Assembly: GCF_013364235.1 (NCBI RefSeq)
Contig: NZ_CP054919.1
Span: 6,667,092 to 6,731,091 of the forward strand
Direction: 5' to 3'
DNA length: 64,000 nt
Source of the DNA: Kitasatospora sp. NA04385
GTDB lineage: Bacteria; Actinomycetota; Actinomycetes; Streptomycetales; Streptomycetaceae
Shown here: positions 59,078 through 64,000 of the stretch, in pieces
How the letters are laid out: each line of letters begins with the position of its first letter
How positions within the stretch are numbered: the stretch's first letter is position 1
The notes under the pieces: generated by a model
Seen by the model: only the letters and a program-made list of their open reading frames with translations
Databases searched by the model: none
What the model was told of the DNA's origin: nothing
Position numbers and translations under genes: made by a program

Positions 59078-62000
59078 TCAGCCGTCCGCGCGGGCGGTGT
59101 GGTGCACGGTGGAGCCGGTGCGGTGCTTGCGGACCAGCAGCTGGGCGGGAATCCGGGTGCGCAGGTCGGGGACGTGGCTGACGATGCCGACGGCGCGGTC
59201 GCGCTCGCGCAGGGAGTCCAGGACGTCCATGACCTCCTCCAGGGCGTTCTCGTCGAGGGTGCCGAAGCCCTCGTCGATGAAGAGGGTGTCCAGGGGCATG
59301 CCGCCGGCCTCGTCGGTGACCACGTCGGCGAGGCCGAGGGCGAGCGCGAGGGAGGCGAAGAAGGACTCGCCGCCGGACAGGGTCGCGGTGTCCCGCTCGC
59401 GGCCGGTCCAGGCGTCGACCACGTGCAGGGACAGGCCGGAGCGCTTGGTGCCGGAGACCAGGCCGTCGCTGTGCACCAGGGTGTAGCGGCCGCCGGACAT
59501 CTTCAGCAGCCGCCGGGTCGCGGCCGCGGCGACCTGCTCCAGCCGGGCGGCCAGCACGTAGGACTCCAGGCGCATCCGCAGCGCGTTCTCGGCGGGGGCG
59601 CCGGCCAGCAGCGCGGCCAGCCGGCCGACCCGGGCGCACGCGTCCAGGACGGGGGCGAGCTCGGCGGCCAGCGCGGCCAGGTCGCGGCCGATCCGGGCCA
59701 GGTCGGCGACCCGGCGGCGGGCCCGGTCGTGGGCGGCGTGGGCGTCGGTGAGAGCCCGTCGGCGCGGGCGGCCGCCGCGCGGGCCGACTCGGCGGCGGCG
59801 GGCGGGAGTTCGGCGGCGGCCCGCAGGGCGGGGTCGGCGAGCTGGGCGTCGGCCAGTTCGAGGTCGGCGTCGAGCTGCTTGAACCTGCGCCGCAGCGCGT
59901 CCAGTTCGTCCGGGGGCAGGGCGGCCGCGTCCAGGGCGGCCAGGTCGGCGAAGCCCGCGTCGCGGGCGGCGCGGAGCAGGGCGGCGGCGCTCTCGTCGCG
60001 GTGGTCGCGGGCGGTGGCGGCGGCCCGGGCGGCGTCCAGCACGGCGGTGGTGGCGGCGGACAGCGCGGCGACGGCGGCGGCCCGGGCGGCGACCGACGGG
60101 GCGTCGCCGCGGGCGGCGGCGAGCCGGGTCTCCAGGGCGGCGAGTTCGGCGTCCAGGGCGCCCAGCTGGCCGGCCAGCTGGGCGGTCAACTCGCCGGCCT
60201 GGCGCTGCTGCTCGCGGCGGGAGGCGCCGTCGCGTTCCAGCTGTTCGAGCTGCTGGCCGAGCGGCAGCCAGCCTTCCGCGGTGCGCAGCACGGAGCGCCG
60301 CCGTTCGTCCGACTCCTGGATCTCGGCGGCGAGTTCGTCCGGGGTGCGGCCCTCGGCGGCCGCTCCGGCGGCGGCGGCCCGCGCCGCGACGGCGCCCACC
60401 CGGTCGGTGGCGGCGGCGAGTTCGGCCTCGGCGGCGTGCTGGGCGGTGCGGGCGCGGCGCTCGTCCTCGGCGGTGACCCGGTCGGCGGCGGGCTCGGCGG
60501 GGGCCGGGTGCTCGGGCGAACCGCACACCCGGCACGGGTCGCCCGGGCTCAGCGCGGCGGCCAACTCGGCGGCCATCCCGGCGAGTCGGCGCTCCCGGAG
60601 GTCGAGGGCGTGCTGCCGGGCGTCCTGCGCGGCGTCCTTCGCCGCGCGCACCGCCTGCTCGGCCGCGGCGTGGTCGGCGAGCAGCCGCAGGTGGTCCCGG
60701 GCGGCCTCCCGGCGCCGGGCGAGCTCGGCGAGCCGGGTGTCGAGCCGGTCGAGCTCGGTGCGCGCCGCGCGGGCCGCCTCGCGGTCCTCCTGGAGCCGGC
60801 CGAGCCTGCCCTCGAAGGTCTCCAGCCAGCGCCGGGCCTCCTCGGCGAGCTCCTCCGCGTCGGCGCGGCGGCGCTCCAGCCGGGCCCGCTCGGCGCCCAG
60901 CGCCCGCAGCCGGTCCTCGTCCGCGACGGCGGCCTCCAGGCGGCCGGCCTCGGCGTGCAGGAGCCCTTCGGCGGCGCGCAGGTCGTCGGGGCGGTCGAGC
61001 AGGGCGGTCCAGCCGGCGGCGGCGGCCCGGGCGGCCAGGGCGGTGCGGCAGCCGGCCTCCTCGGCGGCGGCGGCGCAGGCGGCGCGGGCGGCCAGGTGCG
61101 GGCGCGCAGCGGGCGGGGCCCTCGGCGGCCAGCGCGGCCTCCAGCCGGGCCCGTTCGCGGGCGGAACCGGCGGCCCGGTCGGCGAGCCGGAGCCGTTCCT
61201 GCCGGGCCCGCTGGTGGCGGGCCTGCCGTTCGGCCAGGGACTCCTGGGCGGTCAGCCGCTCGCGGGCGGCGCTCCGTTCGGCCCCGGCCGCCTCCAGCCG
61301 CAGCGCGGCGGCCTCGGCCCGCTCGACGGCCTCGGCGCGCAGCAGCGCCGCCCAGGCCAGCACCTCGGCGAGCGGGGCGTCCTCGCCGGGGCGGTACGCG
61401 GCGACGCCCGCCGCCAGCGGCCCGGCGGCCTCCTCGGCGCGGGCGGTCAGGGCGTGCACCCGCTGCCGCCCGCCCTGCACCTCGCGCTCGTGGCGCAGCC
61501 GCAGCTCGGCCGTCCAGCGCTCCAGCTGCTCGAAGCGGCCGGTGTCGAAGAGCCGGCCCAGCAGGTCGGCGCGCTGCTTGGAGTCGGCCCGCAGGAAGCG
61601 CGCGAAGTCGCCCTGCGGGAGCAGCACCACCTGGCAGAACTGGTCGCGGCTCATGCCCAGCAGCCGGGTCAGCTCCTCGCCGGCCTCCTGGTGCGACCGG
61701 CTGACCGCCACCCAGCCCGGCTCGCCCCGCCCGGCGTCGGCGGCCCACTCGCGCAGCAGGGTCTGCGCCTTGTCCGCGGTCAGGCCGGTGCCGCGCTTCT
61801 TCGGCCGCCACTGCTCGGGGCTGCGGGTGACCTCCAGCCGCCGCCCGCCGAGGGTCACCTCCAGCACCACCTCGGTGCGCACGCCCGGCTCGGCGTGGTC
61901 GCTGCGCACCCCGTTGCTCCGGCGGGTGCCCGGCAGCTCGCCGTACAGCGCGTAGCAGACCGCGTCCAGCACGCTGCTCTTGCCCGCGCCGGTCGCCCCG

Positions 62001-62101
62001 CGCAGCAGGAACAGGCCGGCGGCGGAGAGCCGGTCGAAGTCGATCCGCTCGGTGCCCGCGAACGGCCCGAAGGCGGTGAGGGCGAGCCGGTGCAGCCTCA
62101 T
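59078..62101 (-). pseudogene. sbcC: Exonuclease SbcC (SMC-like ATPase) with two compensating frame breaks
   Basis: About 1000 residues in total. The N-terminal part (62101 to ~61110) has MRLHRLALTAFGPFAGTERIDF, Walker A LLRGATGAGKSSVLDAVCYALYGE and VLLPQGDFARFLRAD. The C-terminal part (~59750 to 59078) has TLSGGESFFASLALALGLADVV and Walker B LDTLFIDEGFGTLDE. Between them the same frame is Arg/Pro nonsense, whereas another frame gives a normal Ala-rich coiled coil with the zinc hook CRVCGSPEHP near 60530. One indel near 61110 and one near 59755 would restore a single SbcC. As the ends are intact, assembly error is the simplest view. Works with SbcD in processing hairpins and DNA ends. Confidence 0.75.
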
Positions 62102-62132
62102 CGGGTGTGCTCCCACGGGTGGTGGCGGGGGG

Positions 62133-63305
62133 TCATCGGCCGTTCTCCTCGGCCCGGCCGGCCGCCGTGCGGCGCACCGACTCCAGGCCCTCCAGCAGCC
62201 AGGCCCGCTCGTCCCCGGCCAGCTCCCGGCCGGGGCGGACGTGGGCGACGAAGCCCTCCACCACCTCCCGGTCGGTGCGCCCGCGCACCCGCCGGGCGTA
62301 GGAGGCGGTGTCGGCCCGCTCGCCGCCGTCCGGTTCGAAGAGCAGTTGCAGGGTGTGCGGGAAGCGCTCGCGCAGCCGCTCCATCGCGTCGGCCGGGCGG
62401 ACCGGGTCGGTCAGGGTGGCCTGCACCCAGCGCTCGACGGCGTACTCGTACGTCTCGGCGGTCAGCAGCTCCTCCAGCCGCCCCCTGAGCTGCGCGAGCC
62501 GGCGCGGCACCGGGCAGTGCACCCGGCGGGCCTCGACGGCGCCCGCCGCGTCCAGGTCGACCAGCCACATCGACTTCTCGTGCGCCGTCTCGGAGAAGGA
62601 GTACGCCAGCGGGGAGCCGGAGTAGCGCAGGTGCGGGGCGAGGGTCTGGCAGCCGTGCAGGTGGCCGAGGGCCGCGTAGTGCACGCCGTCGAACACCGAG
62701 GCGGGCACCGACTGGACGCCGCCGACCGCGATGTCCCGCTCGCTGTCGCTGGCGGTGCCGCCGGTGACGAAGGCGTGCGCCAGCACCACCGCGCGGGTGC
62801 CCGCGGGGCGGGCGGCCAGGTCGGCGCGCACGCCGTCCATCGCCGCGGCCAGCACCTGCTCGTGGCCGCCCTTCTCCAGGCCGAGCCGCTCGCGGACCAG
62901 GGCGGGCTCCAGGTAGGGCAGCCCGTAGACGGCGACCGGGCCGTGCGCGTCGGCCAGCAGCACCGGCTCGGCCAGGGCGCCGGGGTCGGTGCGCAGGTGG
63001 ATGCCGGCCCGGTCGATCAGCCGGGCGGCGGTGCCCAGGCGGCGGGCCGAGTCGTGGTTGCCGGAGATGAACACGGCGGGCACGCCCAGCTCGGCCAGCC
63101 GCCACAGCGCCTCGTCGAACAGCGCCACCGCCTCCAGGCCGGGCAGCGCCCGGTCGTAGACGTCCCCCGCGACCAGCACCGCGTCGACCCGCTCGGCGGT
63201 GACCGTCTCCACCAGGTGGTCCAGGAAGGCCCGCTGGGCGTCGTGCAGGTTCTCCCGGTGGAAGGACCGGCCCAGGTGCCAGTCCGAGGTGTGCAGCAGC
63301 CTCAC
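62133..63305 (-). CDS. sbcD: Exonuclease SbcD (Mre11-like nuclease)
   Basis: A 390-residue metallophosphoesterase nuclease: LLHTSDWHLGRSFHRENL, VAGDVYDRALPGLEAV, VFISGNHDSARRLG, VVLAHAFVTGG and YAALGHLHGCQTL are the five metal-binding motifs. GTG 63305 places HTSDWHLG at residue 5, the usual distance. The frame is open far upstream but without family sequence. It lies 31 nt before sbcC on the same strand, and the two form the Mre11/Rad50-like complex. Confidence 0.87.
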   Translation of the reverse strand: MRLLHTSDWHLGRSFHRENLHDAQRAFLDHLVETVTAERVDAVLVAGDVYDRALPGLEAVALFDEALWRLAELGVPAVFISGNHDSARRLGTAARLIDRAGIHLRTDPGALAEPVLLADAHGPVAVYGLPYLEPALVRERLGLEKGGHEQVLAAAMDGVRADLAARPAGTRAVVLAHAFVTGGTASDSERDIAVGGVQSVPASVFDGVHYAALGHLHGCQTLAPHLRYSGSPLAYSFSETAHEKSMWLVDLDAAGAVEARRVHCPVPRRLAQLRGRLEELLTAETYEYAVERWVQATLTDPVRPADAMERLRERFPHTLQLLFEPDGGERADTASYARRVRGRTDREVVEGFVAHVRPGRELAGDERAWLLEGLESVRRTAAGRAEENGR

Positions 63306-63509
63306 TCCGCCACGCCCCGCCGCATCCCGCGCCACCCCTCGTCGATCCGGTGCTCCGGTACGAGTATCACAGGTGCCGGACACCGCTCCGGGTCGTCCCC
63401 GTAGCAGACGCGGTGACCCGGGTGGCGGTCGGGGCTGTTCATCGGTCGGGTGTTCGGGGAAGATCATCAGGTGGTGCGGCGGGCCGGCCTGGAGAGCGGA
63501 GGGAGCGGG

Positions 63510-64000
63510 ATGGGCATCGAGTACAGCCCGGAGATCTCCGAACTGCTCGGGCGGGTGCGCCGCCGGCCCAACGCGGGCTGGCCGTGGCGGCCGGGGGAGC
63601 AGGTGCCGGCCGGGCTGACGGTCAAGCAGTCCTGGGGCTGGCTGTTCGTGCCGGACGGGCGGGTGCTGACGCTGGTCAACCCGCGGGACGGCGTGGTCAG
63701 CCTGCCGGGCGGCTCGCTGGAGCCGGAGGACGCGGGCGACCCGGGGCGGGCGCTGGCGCGGGAGGCCGCCGAGGAGGCGCAGGCGGTGATCGGCGGGCCG
63801 GTCTACCTCGGGTACCTGTACGACCGGGTCGGCTCGGCCAACGGCGGGCACGAGTGCGCCCGGGTCCGGATGGCCGCGCTGCTGCGCGCGGTGGGCCCGT
63901 CGGCGCCGGACCCGGCCTCGGGCCGGCACTACCGGCGGCTGCTGCTGGCGCCCGGCCTGGCGGTCGAGCTGCTCGGCTGGGGGGTGCCGGGGCTGCGGCA
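63510..64000 (+). CDS. NUDIX hydrolase, partial at window end
   Basis: The frame from ATG 63510 (GGAGGGAGCGGG before it) runs off the window after 163 codons. It contains LPGGSLEPEDAGDPGRALAREAAEEAQAVI, a NUDIX box in which the Gly-x5-Glu part is lengthened by a few residues before REAAEEAQ, followed by YLGYLYDRVGSANGG. Typical members hydrolyse nucleoside diphosphate derivatives. The first 50 residues include RRRPNAGWPWRPGEQVPAGLTVKQSWGWLFV. The C-terminus and any downstream partner are not visible. Confidence 0.72.
   Translation, partial: MGIEYSPEISELLGRVRRRPNAGWPWRPGEQVPAGLTVKQSWGWLFVPDGRVLTLVNPRDGVVSLPGGSLEPEDAGDPGRALAREAAEEAQAVIGGPVYLGYLYDRVGSANGGHECARVRMAALLRAVGPSAPDPASGRHYRRLLLAPGLAVELLGWGVPGLR

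Noticed and set aside
1..64000. Biosynthetic gene cluster spanning the P450, monooxygenases and methyltransferase
   Set aside because: No PKS, NRPS, terpene or RiPP core enzyme is present; the oxidative genes sit in unrelated operons.

Overview
The window is 64 kb of very GC-rich DNA with strong G/C at third codon positions, many GTG starts, ATGA/GTGA stop-start overlaps and apparent leaderless promoters. Together with two conservon (cvnABCD) operons, a malEFG-aglA cluster and a RING/TerD protein of the SCO0854 type, this points to an actinomycete of the Streptomycetaceae (Streptomyces or Kitasatospora). I see no tRNA, rRNA, CRISPR array, insertion sequence or prophage.

Layout. 1-9.2 kb: end of a LacI-type regulator, then maltose/maltodextrin import (malE, malF, malG) and two carbohydrate hydrolases (cytosolic GH13 alpha-glucosidase, secreted pullulanase); the two enzymes break starch-derived glucans outside and inside the cell. 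9.2-13.8 kb: small redox/phosphatase operon, LysR regulator divergent from an atypical short-chain dehydrogenase with a perfect 20-bp palindrome between them, and a DMT exporter. 14.0-17.9 kb: leftward group of a SUKH-fold protein, a small unknown and a large RING-finger/TerD protein. 18.1-20.9 kb: molybdate ABC transporter modABC (leftward). 21.1-27.6 kb: cytochrome P450, an MHYT membrane sensor and the first conservon (NIT-domain kinase-like CvnA, roadblock CvnB, DUF742 CvnC, GTPase CvnD). 27.6-34.4 kb: frameshifted MFS transporter preceded by a possible leaderless micro-ORF and hairpin, an alpha/beta-hydrolase homologue lacking its nucleophile, a DUF2306-like membrane protein, a NarL-type two-component system, an unknown gene and the C-terminal remnant of a CitB-type response regulator.

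34.4-43.6 kb: methyltransferase; a two-gene operon behind a perfect DmdR/IdeR-type iron box encoding diaminobutyrate aminotransferase and decarboxylase, a route to 1,3-diaminopropane for a siderophore or polyamine, with no siderophore synthetase beside it; an inositol-monophosphatase-like enzyme; and a MerR regulator divergent from a Baeyer-Villiger-type monooxygenase / hydrolase / SDR operon. 43.7-49.1 kb: second conservon, whose cvnA seems to use a CTG start, followed by an FAD monooxygenase. 49.2-64 kb: SDR, ABC exporter, F420-reductase-like protein, PlsC-type acyltransferase, GT2-TagF teichoic-acid-type polymerase, YjbQ protein, small zinc-ribbon protein with a hydrolase, SbcC/SbcD nuclease and a partial NUDIX gene.

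Five reading-frame breaks (cvnA1 N-terminus, MFS gene, cvnA2 C-terminal tail, two compensating ones in sbcC) lie in GC-rich runs. Uncorrected single-base indels in the assembly are as likely as real pseudogenes, and those genes should be read with that in mind.
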